Below, one piece after another: positions 8,100 to 16,794 of a stretch of DNA of 64,000 nt. Location of the stretch: contig CAJTEY010000013.1 of assembly GCA_910575775.1 (NCBI GenBank), positions 1 to 64,000 of the forward strand, written 5' to 3'. A model generated the notes under the pieces. It worked only from the letters and a program-made list of their open reading frames with translations. It did no database searches and was not told where the DNA came from. The position numbers and the translations under genes were made by a program. The stretch comes from Lachnospiraceae bacterium (GTDB taxonomy: Bacteria > Bacillota > Clostridia > Lachnospirales > Lachnospiraceae). Each line of letters opens with the position of its first letter. Within the stretch, counting starts at the first letter, position 1.

Positions 8100-8990
8100 A
8101 TGGAAATCAGGGTTCTTCGCTATTTTCTTACCGTAGTAAGGGAAGAAAGCATTACAAAAGCCGCAGAAGTTTTACATATTACACAGCCGACGCTTTCCCG
8201 CCAACTTGCACAGATGGAGGAAGAAATTGGTGTCCGGCTGTTTGACAGAGGGACACGGAAGATCCGGCTGACGAATGAAGGTCTATTGCTCCGGCGCCGG
8301 GCGGAGGAAATTCTACAGCTGGTTGATAAAACAGAAAAAGAATTGGTAGAGCAGGAAGAACAGGTAGAGGGAAAGATTGCTATTGGATGCGGGGAAGTTG
8401 CGTCTGTGCAGATGCTCTCGGATCTGATTCGGAATTTCCATCAAAAATATCCCCGTGTTACGTTTGACCTGTTTACAGCGACTGCGGATCTGGTAAAAGA
8501 ACAGATGGATAAGGGACTGCTTGATTTAGGATTGCTCCTGGAGCCGATTGAAATGGGGAAATATGAGTTTATCCGCCTGGATATAAAAGAAAGATGGGTA
8601 GTTTTGATGCCGCCGGATGATCCGCTTGTAGGGAAAAAGCATGTCAAGGCAGATGAACTGGCAAAACTGCCGTTGATTCTTCCACGAAGAATGCAGGTGC
8701 AGAGTGAATTGGCAAGCTGGTTTTGGGACTATTATAAAAACCTGAATATCTTGTTTACCAGTAATCTGAGTACCAATGGTGCAGTTATGGTAAGCAGGGG
8801 GCTGGCATATTCTTTGGTCATTGAAGGTGCGGTTCCTTTTTGGGACTCATCAAAGATTGTCTGCCGGCCGTTGTATCCGGAGCTTATGGCAACGTGCGTT
8901 TTGGCATGGAAACGGGAACAGCCATTTAGTCTGGCGGCGACAAAATTTATAGAATACGCAAAATGCTTTTTAAGCATGAGTGAGACATAA
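8100..8990 (+). CDS. LysR family transcriptional regulator
   Basis: A 296-residue LysR-type regulator. The N-terminal winged helix is clear (S-I-T-K-A-A-E-V-L-H-I-T-Q-P-T-L-S-R-Q-L, then G-V-R-L-F-D-R). A linker helix and a periplasmic-binding-protein-like effector domain follow from about residue 90. The ATG at 8100 puts the family's usual M-E-I-R-V-L-R-Y-F start at the N-terminus; an upstream in-frame ATG at 8073 is possible. Its position before flavodoxin, DUF4405 and aldo/keto reductase genes or remnants suggests it controls this redox cluster, as LysR proteins often do in Firmicutes. The effector is unknown. Confidence 0.92.
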   Translation: MEIRVLRYFLTVVREESITKAAEVLHITQPTLSRQLAQMEEEIGVRLFDRGTRKIRLTNEGLLLRRRAEEILQLVDKTEKELVEQEEQVEGKIAIGCGEVASVQMLSDLIRNFHQKYPRVTFDLFTATADLVKEQMDKGLLDLGLLLEPIEMGKYEFIRLDIKERWVVLMPPDDPLVGKKHVKADELAKLPLILPRRMQVQSELASWFWDYYKNLNILFTSNLSTNGAVMVSRGLAYSLVIEGAVPFWDSSKIVCRPLYPELMATCVLAWKREQPFSLAATKFIEYAKCFLSMSET

Positions 8991-9102
8991 AAACTAAGTA
9001 TTTGATATGTGTCAGGCATATGATTATTATGTAAGTGCAGGGATGAGGCAGGCAGCTTCGGAATCGCACTTACATTTTTGTTTTAGGAGGGGATGCTTTT
9101 TC

Positions 9103-9303
9103 ATGGAACCAGATTTCTATGCTCTTTCCAAAGCCGGCTTCAGTAAAGAGAGGATTGAAGAAATAACCAGATGCGATGATAAGGAGATACAGATACGGAT
9201 GCTGCGGAAATGCCGGTATCAATTACTGGATGAAATACATGGAAAGCAGCAGTCCCTTGACGACATTGATTATATCATCTGCAAAATGAAAGAACAAAAA
9301 TAG
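9103..9303 (+). CDS. Small helical protein of unknown function
   Basis: A 66-residue protein with an excellent TAGGAGGGG site eleven bases before the ATG. It is mostly charged helix, with a C-R-Y-Q-L-L-D-E-I-H-G-K-Q-Q-S-L-D-D-I-D-like segment that looks like one half of a coiled coil. No enzyme motif or membrane segment is visible. It lies between the LysR gene and the flavodoxin genes in the same direction and is probably co-transcribed with them. Confidence 0.6.
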   Translation: MEPDFYALSKAGFSKERIEEITRCDDKEIQIRMLRKCRYQLLDEIHGKQQSLDDIDYIICKMKEQK

Positions 9304-9322
9304 GAACGAATGGAGGCATTTT

Positions 9323-9476
9323 ATGAGAAAAATTTTGTCTTTGTTGTTGGTGCCTTTACTGATTTTCCACTTTGCTGCCTGTGGCAGTGAGAAACCTTGT
9401 AGTATTTGAGAACCTTGACAGCCGGGAGGAGATTACTTTTTGCTGGCACAGTAAAAAGCTGCGTCCACATATTTAG
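9323..9476 (+). pseudogene. Lipoprotein remnant
   Basis: The ATG at 9323 opens a lipoprotein signal peptide (M-R-K-I-L-S-L-L-L, lipobox A-A-C) but stops after 28 codons at 9409. A second frame then gives V-V-F-E-N-L-D-S-R-E-E-I-T-F and ends at 9476. The middle of the original gene is absent. The original function cannot be told from what is left. Confidence 0.55.
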
Positions 9477-9518
9477 AGAGTGGGATTATGCTAATAAAAA
9501 ATCGGAGGTATTTAAAAA

Positions 9519-10235
9519 GTGATTACTGTTTTAATTTCTCTGTTGATGATTTTGAGTCTGGCAGCTTGTGGAAACTCTGCAAGCCTGACCGGGCAGCCGT
9601 CTACGGAAGAGAAGCCGACTGCAGGCACTGTGAATAGTGAGGAACCAGCAGAAAACAGCACCAATGCAGAAAACACGGACACTTCTGAAGGACAGACGAA
9701 CGAATCGGAGAATCCGGAAAATTCGGATATTCTGGAAGAACAGGGAACAAAGGTGCTGGTGGCCTATTTTTCCGCTACCAATACAACGCAAGGGATAGCA
9801 GGGCATATAGCAAACGGATTAAATGCGGATATTTACGAAATTGTTCCGAAAGAACCATATACAGATGCAGACTTGAATTATAATGACAATAACAGCCGTA
9901 CCACAATTGAAATGAATGATTCGGATGCCCGTCCTGCTATTATCGGTTCAGTGGAGGATATGGAACAGTATGATATTTTGTTCATTGGATATCCGATCTG
10001 GTGGGGTGAGGCACCGAGGATTGTCAGCACTTTCGTGGAGAGCTATGATTTTTCAGGAAAGACGATTGTTCCATTCTGCACTTCCGGAGGCAGTGGCGTG
10101 GGTTCTTCCGCAACAAATTTGGAGCAGCTCACAGATGGAGCAGACTGGCTTCCGGGAAAGCGATTGAATGGCAGCGATTCGCAGGATACGGTTATGGAAT
10201 GGGTAAACGGTCTTGGATTGGATTTTGGAGAATGA
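9519..10235 (+). CDS. Flavodoxin-domain lipoprotein
   Basis: A 238-residue exported protein. A short signal peptide ends in the lipobox L-A-A-C, so it should be lipid-anchored outside the membrane. A threonine- and glutamate-rich linker leads to a flavodoxin-like domain from about residue 84: V-L-V-A-Y-F-S-A-T-N-T-T-Q-G (FMN phosphate loop), then F-I-G-Y-P-I-W-W-G and P-F-C-T-S-G-G-S-G. It probably carries FMN and serves in extracytoplasmic redox reactions. The start is a GTG with CGGAGG upstream; no in-frame ATG lies before a stop. It is the only undamaged flavodoxin of three in this cluster. Confidence 0.85.
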   Translation: MITVLISLLMILSLAACGNSASLTGQPSTEEKPTAGTVNSEEPAENSTNAENTDTSEGQTNESENPENSDILEEQGTKVLVAYFSATNTTQGIAGHIANGLNADIYEIVPKEPYTDADLNYNDNNSRTTIEMNDSDARPAIIGSVEDMEQYDILFIGYPIWWGEAPRIVSTFVESYDFSGKTIVPFCTSGGSGVGSSATNLEQLTDGADWLPGKRLNGSDSQDTVMEWVNGLGLDFGE

Positions 10236-10276
10236 TTTGGGGCGGCAAACGGATTCTGTTCTGGAGGGGGCGACTT

Positions 10277-10918
10277 ATGCAGACAAAAATGAAAATAAAA
10301 ACAGGAATCGATTTATTGATGACGGTGCTGCTTCTCCTGTTAATGGCATATCAGATTACCGGGCAGGAGCTGCATGAGTGGTTTGGCGCAGGGGAGCTTC
10401 TGCTGTTCCTGCTGCATAATATCCTGAATATGAAATGGTATGGTAATTTATTCAAAGGAAAATACAGGCTGCCTCGTATCATACAGACTGTCGTTAATTT
10501 CGGTGTCATGATTACAATGTTGTGCCTGGGATTCAGTGGGATCGTGATGTCGCGCCATGTATTTGCGGCGCTTTCTATCCATGGTCCGATGGCAACGGCA
10601 AGAATGCTGCATTTGGCGGCCTCCTATTGGGGATTTGTGCTGATGAGTGTGCATTTAGGGCTTCATTGGAGCATGATTTTGGGAATGTGCCGGAAATTGA
10701 CAGGTAGCAGGGAAAGACCACAGGCTGTTACATGGATTTTACGAGTGATGGCAGCCTTGCCTGCCATGTACGGGCTGTATCTCTTTGGCAGAAAGGATAT
10801 TTTTTCTTATATGTTCCTTAAGCAGCAGTTTGTGTTTTTTGATTTTGAGCAGCCAAGTATTCCCACATCAAAAAACTCTGTGCAGAAAAATGAAGAGAAG
10901 GAAGGAAGCTCACGATGA
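10277..10918 (+). CDS. DUF4405 membrane protein, C-terminus lost
   Basis: A membrane protein with four clear hydrophobic segments and histidines in them (F-L-L-H-N, H-L-G-L-H-W), typical of DUF4405, a cytochrome-b-like family found next to flavodoxin genes. After F-F-D-F-E-Q-P, where the family continues into a last membrane helix, the sequence switches to a hydrophilic tail (S-I-P-T-S-K-N-S-V). I infer a deletion that removed the final helix. GGAGGGGG precedes the ATG. It may bind haem and pass electrons to the flavodoxins. Whether it still folds is unclear. Confidence 0.7.
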   Translation: MQTKMKIKTGIDLLMTVLLLLLMAYQITGQELHEWFGAGELLLFLLHNILNMKWYGNLFKGKYRLPRIIQTVVNFGVMITMLCLGFSGIVMSRHVFAALSIHGPMATARMLHLAASYWGFVLMSVHLGLHWSMILGMCRKLTGSRERPQAVTWILRVMAALPAMYGLYLFGRKDIFSYMFLKQQFVFFDFEQPSIPTSKNSVQKNEEKEGSSR

Positions 10919-11543
10919 AAAGAATCCGTCCACCGTTTCGGGCAGTGATCTTCCGGTGGAGAATGTAACATGGTTAGATGCCATCCGCTACTGCAATGCC
11001 CGGAGTGAAAAAGAAGGCTTTGAGCCGGCTTATACAATAGAAGGGCAGACTGGCATATGGAATCGGGGAGCAGACGGCTACCGCCTGCCTACGGAAGCGG
11101 TGACAGACCCGATTGGAGCAGAAACGGGAACGCTGCGGGTATACCGTGGCGGAGGCTGGAATGATTTCGCTAAGAATATGCGCAGTGCTTACCGTGCAAC
11201 GTTTGCCGAGGATAAAGGCAGCTTTAACATTGGAATCCGGCTTGTCCGTGGTATTGCAGGCGGTAGTGAAAGCGTGACCAGTACTGGTATACAGAATGTT
11301 GCGGGCGGTAATGGAAAAGTCCTGATTGCTTTTTTCTCATGGGGTGGTAATACGAAGGGAATCGCGGAGGAAATTCAGTCCCAGACAGGGGCGGATCTGT
11401 TTGAAATAGAACTTGTCAATCCTTATTCCAACGATTATAACACCGTACTGGATGAGGCGCAGAGGGATCAGAATGAGCAGGCACGCCCGGAACTGGCAAA
11501 CCATGTGGAAGAATGGCTGAGGACAAATGGGATGATAGAATAG
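10915..11543 (+). pseudogene. SUMF1-like domain joined to a gutted flavodoxin
   Basis: Two recognisable parts lie in one frame: a formylglycine-generating-enzyme-like (SUMF1) domain (W-L-D-A-I-R-Y-C-N, G-Y-R-L-P-T-E-A, R-G-G-G-W, G-I-R-L-V-R) and a flavodoxin start (V-L-I-A-F-F-S-W-G-G-N-T). The SUMF1 core between R-L-P-T-E-A and the R-G-G-G-W region is missing. The flavodoxin jumps from its first third to its last residues (E-W-L-R-T-N-G). The ATG at 10915 is not in frame with the rest. The parent was probably a SUMF1-flavodoxin fusion, now non-functional. Confidence 0.65.
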
Positions 11544-11544
11544 T

Positions 11545-11637
11545 GTGAGAAGAATTTCTAACCACTCGCAGCAATGGCTGCTTCGCGGAGAAATTCTAAA
11601 TCTCACACAGGAGAATGCCTATAATAAGGCATTCTCC
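11545..11637 (+). repeat. Structured repeat element, copy 1
   Basis: A nested hairpin: GTGAGA (11545-11550) with TCTCAC (11601-11606), AGAATTTCT (11551-11559) with AGAAATTCT (11589-11597), and GCAGC with GCTGC inside. A second hairpin follows, AGGAGAATGCC with GGCATTCTCC (to 11637). A second copy with the same plan lies on the other strand at 49056-49166. It sits between two genes and may also end transcription. Confidence 0.7.
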
Positions 11638-11672
11638 GTACAGACTTAAAGAAACAGAAAAGGAACGATATA

Positions 11673-13018
11673 ATGGGTGGGAATGATTTGTTTTCTGGTC
11701 AGGAACTGAAAAAAATGATTGTACCCCTGTTTTTAGAGCAGCTTCTGGTGATGCTTGTAGGGCTTGCGGATACGCTGGTTATCAGTTATGCCGGGGAATC
11801 AGCGGTATCCGGGGTGTCCCTGGTCAATCAGTTCAATACCATATTTATTTACCTGTTTACAGCACTTGCTTCCGAAGGAGCTGTTGTGATCAGCCAGTAT
11901 ATAGGCAGGCAGGATACAGACCTTGCGGGAGAATCCGCAAGCCAGCTTTTGATGTTCTCTTTTGGCTTTTCCGTACTGCTTGGGGCGGCCGTTCTGCTTG
12001 GGAATGAAGCGATGCTGTGTCTGCTGTTTGGAAAAGTGGAGCAGCCGGTCATGGAGGCATGTATGATATACATGAGAATTTCAGCCTATTCCTATCCGGC
12101 TCTTGCCGTTTACAATGCAGGGGCGGCTGTTTATCGCAGTCTTGGAAAAACAAATGTGACGATGTATCTCTCAGTAGTGTCCAATTTGATCAATGTTATT
12201 GGCAATGTGATCGGTGTTTTTGTTTTTCGAGCCGGGGTAGCCGGTGTTGCATGGCCGTCCTTCCTTGCCCGTGTTTTTCCGCAGTGACCATCACTTTTCT
12301 TTGCTTTCGGGAAAAGAACAGGGTGGTGTATAGGGGGAAGTGGATTTTTAGATGGCATGGCAGTTTGATGAAAAGTATTCTGAATGTGGCTATACCAAAT
12401 GGGGTAGAAAACGGCATCTTCCAGCTTGTCAAGGTAGCACTGAGCAGTATCGTGGCATTGTTCGGAACTTATCAGATTGCCGCAAACGGTGTGGCACAAA
12501 GTATCTGGTCGCTGGCAGCTTTAGCCGGTGTCGCCATGGGGCCGGTGTTCCTTACTGTGATCGGGCAGTGCATGGGAACCGGAAATACCGAAGCGGCAGA
12601 ATATCACTTTAAGAAACTTACAAAGCTGACGCTTTTCGTTTCGGCGGTATGGAACCTTTTGGTCTTTATTCTAACCCCGGTGTTTCTGCATTTTTATTCG
12701 CTGTCACCGGACACAAAACGGCTGGTAGTCTGGCTGGTGCTGATCCATAATGTGTTCAATGCTGCCTTCTATCCTTTTTCCGGGGCACTCAGCAACGGAC
12801 TTCGTGCAGCAGGGGACGTAAAATTTACCATGTATGTGTCAGTTGTTTCTACGGTTGCGGTGCGTCTGCTTTTGGCGTATCTGCTGGGGATCACCCTGCA
12901 GATGGGTGTGATCGGGATTGCCCTTGCCATGGTGTGTGACTGGGTAGCCAGGGCTGTTTTGTTTATTTGGAGGGAAAGAACCGGAAAGTGGAAAACTTTT
13001 CAGGTGATCAAACAATAG
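11673..13018 (+). pseudogene. MATE family transporter with one-base frameshift
   Basis: Two overlapping frames together give a full MATE exporter of about 448 residues. The first 204 codons run from M-G-G-N-D-L-F to the sixth membrane segment and stop at 12287. The rest continues one frame earlier, from the S-A-V-T-I-T-F-L-C-F segment to 13018. Adding one T to the TTTTT run at 12274-12278 restores a seamless reading (A-R-V-F-S-A-V-T). This is either a real slippage mutation or a sequencing error. Nothing else in the gene looks damaged. Confidence 0.8.
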
Positions 13019-13077
13019 AATTCATGCTTCGCAAGATTTCTATTGTCATGAATCATAAAATTATGGAGGTAATTGTA

Positions 13078-13337
13078 ATGAGCAAAAAATGTTAGTAGCA
13101 TATATTTCAGCAAGCGGCGTGACGGCCGAAGCAGCATGGAAGCTGTCAGAGGCGGCAGGCGCAGAGTTGTATGAGATTAAGCCTGAGATTCCTTACAGCA
13201 GTTTGGAAATGAATGATCCCGCATCCCGCCCTGTGATTGCCGGGAAAATGGAAGATATGGATCAGTACGAAGTGGTGTTTGTCGGTTTCCCTATCTGGTG
13301 GTACAGTACGCCGATGGTTGTGTTTTCTTTCTTGTAG
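13078..13337 (+). pseudogene. Flavodoxin remnant
   Basis: The ATG at 13078, with GGAGG upstream, reads only five codons. One more A in the six-A run at 13084-13089 would connect it to the flavodoxin frame (L-V-A-Y-I-S-A-S-G); initiation at the ATG at 13089 is an alternative. The protein keeps E-I-K-P-E-I-P-Y-S, N-D-P-A-S-R-P-V-I-A-G-K and F-V-G-F-P-I-W-W, but a short piece is missing in the middle and everything after the W-W motif is replaced by a short tail and a stop. Confidence 0.65.
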
Positions 13338-13346
13338 GAAAAATTC

Positions 13347-14179
13347 ATGCAATACCGTAAATTGCCGAAAGGTGCGGAGCAGATCAGTGTTTTGGGGATT
13401 GGCACCAGTTCTATTCAGGCTTCAGGCGAAGAGGAAATTGAGAAAATCGTGGATGCAGCCATTGAGAACGGCATTAACTTTTTTGATATGGCATCGTCGG
13501 AAGCAAAGCCTTTTGCGGTCTATGGGCATGCGATAAAGGGCAGGCGGGATAAGGTATATTTTCAGATTCATTTTGGGGCGAACTATGAAACAGGAGCTTA
13601 TGGGTGGACAACAAATCCGGATACCGTCAAGCGTTCTGTTGACTGGCAGATGAAAGCACTGCAGACCGATTATATTGATTTTGGATTTATACATTGTATT
13701 GATGAGCCTGCGGATCTGCGAAGCATAGAGCAAGCCGGGATCATCCGCTATATAGAGGAACTGAAAGAGAAAGGCGTGGTACGGCATATCGGTCTTTCTT
13801 CCCATACGCCGGAGCTTGTAAGTAGAGTGATGGATATGGGAATTTTGGATATGCTGATGTTCAGCATCAATCCCGCTTATGATTATGCCGATGCAGCGGA
13901 TTATGAAACAGACAGCTATGCAATAGGAAGCGTGGCTGAACGTATGGAATTATATCGCTGCTGTGAGACGGAAGGAGTGGGCATTTCTGTTATGAAGGCT
14001 TTCAGCGGTGGGCAGTTATTGGATGCCAAGACCTCCCCTTTTGGCAGGGCATTGACAGAATATCAGTGTATCCAGTATGCCCTGGATAAGCCAGGAGCTT
14101 TGACAGTACTTTCCGATGTCCGTTCCATGTGAACCAGGTGGCAAGGATGCAGGAAATTGCAGGTTATTTTAACTGTTGA
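13347..14179 (+). pseudogene. Aldo/keto reductase that lost its ferredoxin-like domain
   Basis: The catalytic TIM-barrel part is well kept from M-Q-Y-R-K-L-P-K-G to about residue 260 (F-F-D-M-A, F-G-F-I-H-C, G-L-S-S-H-T-P, M-K-A-F-S-G-G). It stops at 14130-14132 after T-V-L-S-D-V-R. In another frame the last codons of the same family follow directly (H-V-N-Q-V-A-R-M-Q-E-I-A-G-Y-F, stop at 14179). The roughly 70 missing codons should carry the two [4Fe-4S] cysteine clusters. The truncated 261-residue protein could fold, but it would lack the iron-sulfur electron path. Confidence 0.75.
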
Positions 14180-14245
14180 GGAAAAACATCAAAATCAGGA
14201 AAAATACTATAAATACAGTAGCTGACAACGGCGGAAAGGAAAATA

Positions 14246-15256
14246 ATGAATTATACAGATTTAGGAAAATCGGATTTGAAAGTGTCCCGCATTTGTATGG
14301 GGTGTATGGGATTTGGCGATGCGGCTGCCGGACAGCATAGCTGGACAGTGGATGAAAGCCGGACAAGGGAGATCATAAAGCATGGTCTGGAGCTTGGCAT
14401 CAATTTTTATGATACGGCGATTGCCTATCAGAATGGAACCAGTGAGCAGTTTGTCGGGAAGGCGCTCCGGGATTTTGCAAAGCGTGATGAATATGTGATT
14501 GCCACAAAGTTTACCCCGCGTACACAGGAAGAAATTGATTCCGGGGTCAGCGGGCAGCAGCACATTGAAAATTACCTGAATAAGAGCCTTGAAAATCTTG
14601 GCATGGATCATGTCGATCTCTACATCTGCCATATGTGGGATTACCATACCCCGATGGAGGAGATTATGGAGGGACTTAATAATGCCGTCAAGGCAGGAAA
14701 GGCTCGTTATATTGGTATTTCCAATTGTTTTGCATGGCAGCTTGCCAAGGCGAATTACTATGCAAGGTCACAGGGGTTTGCAGAGTTTGTATCCATCCAG
14801 GGGCATTATAACCTGATTGCCCGTGAGGAAGAACGGGAAATGGCGCCTTTTTGTTACTCGGAAAATATTGCCATGACACCATACAGTGCGCTGGCAAGCG
14901 GAAGGCTATCCCGCCACCCCGGAGAAACTTCAAAACGTTTGGAACAGGATGCTTATGCGCGGTTCAAATATGACGATACGGCGGAGGCTGACAGAAAGGT
15001 TATACGGCGTGTAGAAGAAATCGCAGAAAAAAGGGATGTTTCCATGACGGAGGTTTCCCTTGCGTGGCTTCTGACGAAGGTGACAGCGCCTGTAGTGGGA
15101 GCGACAAAGATTTCTCATGTGGATGGCGCGGTAAAAGCGGCGGAGTTGGAACTGACGGAAGCCGAGACCCGTTATCTGGAGGAGCTGTATGTTCCCCATG
15201 CCCTTGCGGGCGTTATGGCACAGAACGGCAAACAAAAAGCAGGAAATGTAGTATAA
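14246..15256 (+). CDS. Aldo/keto reductase
   Basis: A complete 336-residue NADPH-dependent aldo/keto reductase of the YhdN/Tas-like group. The catalytic tetrad positions are visible: D and Y in F-Y-D-T-A-I-A-Y, K in I-A-T-K-F and H in Y-I-C-H-M-W. The cofactor segment appears near the end (P-V-V-G-A-T-K). It follows the remnant of a ferredoxin-type family member but, unlike that gene, is undamaged. GGAAAGGA precedes the ATG. The substrate is unknown. Confidence 0.9.
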   Translation: MNYTDLGKSDLKVSRICMGCMGFGDAAAGQHSWTVDESRTREIIKHGLELGINFYDTAIAYQNGTSEQFVGKALRDFAKRDEYVIATKFTPRTQEEIDSGVSGQQHIENYLNKSLENLGMDHVDLYICHMWDYHTPMEEIMEGLNNAVKAGKARYIGISNCFAWQLAKANYYARSQGFAEFVSIQGHYNLIAREEEREMAPFCYSENIAMTPYSALASGRLSRHPGETSKRLEQDAYARFKYDDTAEADRKVIRRVEEIAEKRDVSMTEVSLAWLLTKVTAPVVGATKISHVDGAVKAAELELTEAETRYLEELYVPHALAGVMAQNGKQKAGNVV

Positions 15257-15463
15257 ATGTTAGTAGATCTGTTGTTGGCAGTGGGAGGAGGCTCTTGCTG
15301 TGACTACGCAAAGGCTGTCTTCGGTTCTGTCCATTGTGAGGAAGATCCGTGGGAGAAGTATTATATTCGGTTTGAGAAACCGTCCTGTGAGATTGCTCCT
15401 GTGGGAAGTGTGCTGATTATGGTGGGAACAGGAAGCGATGTGATATTTTATTCGTATCTATAA
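15257..15463 (+). pseudogene. Iron-containing alcohol dehydrogenase fragment
   Basis: An ATG immediately after the preceding stop opens 68 codons from the NAD-binding part of a group III (butanol dehydrogenase-like) alcohol dehydrogenase: L-L-A-V-G-G-G-S, D-Y-A-K-A-V, W-E-K-Y-Y-I-R-F-E, then M-V-G-T-G-S. The family's first 90 or so residues and all of the iron-binding C-terminal domain are missing. Confidence 0.75.
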
Positions 15464-15493
15464 ACAGTTTAGCACAAAGAAAGGCGGTTGTAT

Positions 15494-15847
15494 ATGGAAA
15501 TCACATATCATCAGGAAGGCGCCTATCTGATTCCAGACCTCAAGCTTTCGGACACAACGGAGTACCATATCGGGAAGTATGGACGGATGAGAAAGCGGTT
15601 TTTAGAAGAAAACCACAGGGGTATTTATTCGCATATGCTTTTGTCGGAAACTTTATTGAAGCACCTTGCGGAGATTGATGAAGAATCCAATGAGATGATG
15701 GACAGGCTTGTAAAGCAGATGGCTAAAAAAGAGGGAGTAACGGAACAGCTTAAATCCGATGACTGGCTCTGCTGGCTGCAAAAGATGAACAGCATCCAGA
15801 GCAGGGCGGAGGAAGTAGTGCTGCACGATCTGATATATTCCCTTTAG
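15494..15847 (+). CDS. TnpV-like transposon-encoded protein
   Basis: A 117-residue protein of the TnpV type carried by mobilisable Tn4451-like and related elements of clostridia. The typical N-terminus is present (I-T-Y-H-Q-E-G-D/A-Y-L-I-P-D-L), as is the G-K-Y-G-R-M-R-K-R-F-L-E segment. Its role is not established. The ATG at 15494 follows an AAAGGCGG-like site. It marks a mobile-element remnant, together with the fragments to 16619. Confidence 0.75.
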   Translation: MEITYHQEGAYLIPDLKLSDTTEYHIGKYGRMRKRFLEENHRGIYSHMLLSETLLKHLAEIDEESNEMMDRLVKQMAKKEGVTEQLKSDDWLCWLQKMNSIQSRAEEVVLHDLIYSL

Positions 15848-15929
15848 TGTTGCCTTGCTTTAAGTTTTGTAGCATGAAGCGCAGATGATGTCAAGACACT
15901 GGCTCCGCCTCATGCTATGGAGTGGTTAA

Positions 15930-15948
15930 GGGGGAACAAAGTTCCCCC
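15930..15948 (+). terminator. Hairpin after the TnpV-like gene
   Basis: GGGGGAAC pairs perfectly with GTTCCCCC around AAA. No long T-run follows, so termination is uncertain. The stretch 15848-16200 also holds a GCATGA/TCATGC pair and a CATTG/CAATG pair, but no gene. Confidence 0.5.
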
Positions 15949-16224
15949 ATTGCATTTAAAATGCCAATGGCGGTATTCTGAAAAAATCAAAATTGGGGAT
16001 TGACAGGAATTGAAAAATGGCTTATTACTGACAATAAGAAATGGGTTTTCACCGTACATCTTGTTACGGCTTGCTCGTTTCTTTTTTTACTGCCAAAATA
16101 TCATACAGATATTTCCTGCCATTTTCAGCATGGTTAATCAAAAGCCGGGCATGGAAGATATTGTATCCTACAAGCGTATTTTCTTCATAGACCGGGAGGG
16201 CCCGCTGGTTCGGCGACTCAGCAG

Positions 16225-16521
16225 GAAAAGAAAAAGATACCATTTTCTGTTAATCTGCGCCAAGAAACGGATATGCAGAATAAAGCAGAACAGTCACAGC
16301 AGAAAAATACTGTCGCAGTCAAAAAATCTATAATCGAACAGATAAAAGCAGAACAAAAATCTGTTCCTGTCGAAACAAATAGGTTGGAAACAGAAAGACC
16401 GCTGCAACCAAAACCTTCCGTACTCGCAAGTAAATATCCCCGTCTGAAAGAGATTGACAGTAAGCTCAAAGAGCAGAATAAAGCAATTTTTGAACGTGAG
16501 AAAAAGCGAATGATATCATGA
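16225..16521 (+). pseudogene. C-terminal fragment of a conjugative-element protein
   Basis: An open frame encodes a charged, glutamine- and lysine-rich helical tail: Q-Q-K-N-T-V-A-V-K-K, Y-P-R-L-K-E-I-D-S-K-L-K-E-Q-N-K-A. Tails like this end several large ICE-encoded proteins. No start or catalytic part is visible. The name is a guess from composition and from the TnpV neighbour. Confidence 0.35.
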
Positions 16522-16619
16522 GCATAAAAGAACGGCTTAGACAGAAACAGCACGAGGTAAAAGAAAGGGAAAGCAGACGAGAGCATCAGGCAAGGCAGAA
16601 GGATAAAGGGGCGAGGTAA
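16518..16619 (+). CDS. Small basic protein of a mobile element
   Basis: A 33-residue, highly charged protein (M-S-I-K-E-R-L-R-Q-K-Q start) whose ATG overlaps the stop of the preceding frame in ATGA, a sign of translational coupling. Short helical proteins of this kind are common in integrative elements. The function is unknown and the gene may be a relic. Confidence 0.35.
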   Translation: MSIKERLRQKQHEVKERESRREHQARQKDKGAR

Positions 16620-16756
16620 TAAAGGCAGACGATGGTAAAGTGAAAAATGTGGTCAGAAAAAAATTGAAGCAATATGTAGAAAAAGCGAGGCGTTACAGAT
16701 GGAAAGGAAATACAGTGAAAGAGATATAAGTCACGGGGGTGGGTGTATAAATTGTC

Positions 16757-16794
16757 AGCAATAGGAACTGCATTCGTTCGCAGTTCTTATTGCT
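16757..16794 (-). terminator. Hairpin at the end of the sensor kinase gene
   Basis: Arms at 16757-16771 and 16780-16794 match 14 of 15 (AGCAATAGGAACTGC). The right arm overlaps the kinase stop codon. It could end leftward transcription, although the T-run is weak. Confidence 0.5.

Noticed and set aside
15850..16260. Relaxase (Mob) gene near the TnpV-like gene
   Set aside because: No histidine triad or relaxase motif could be read in any frame; only a helical tail fragment and a 33-codon gene are visible.
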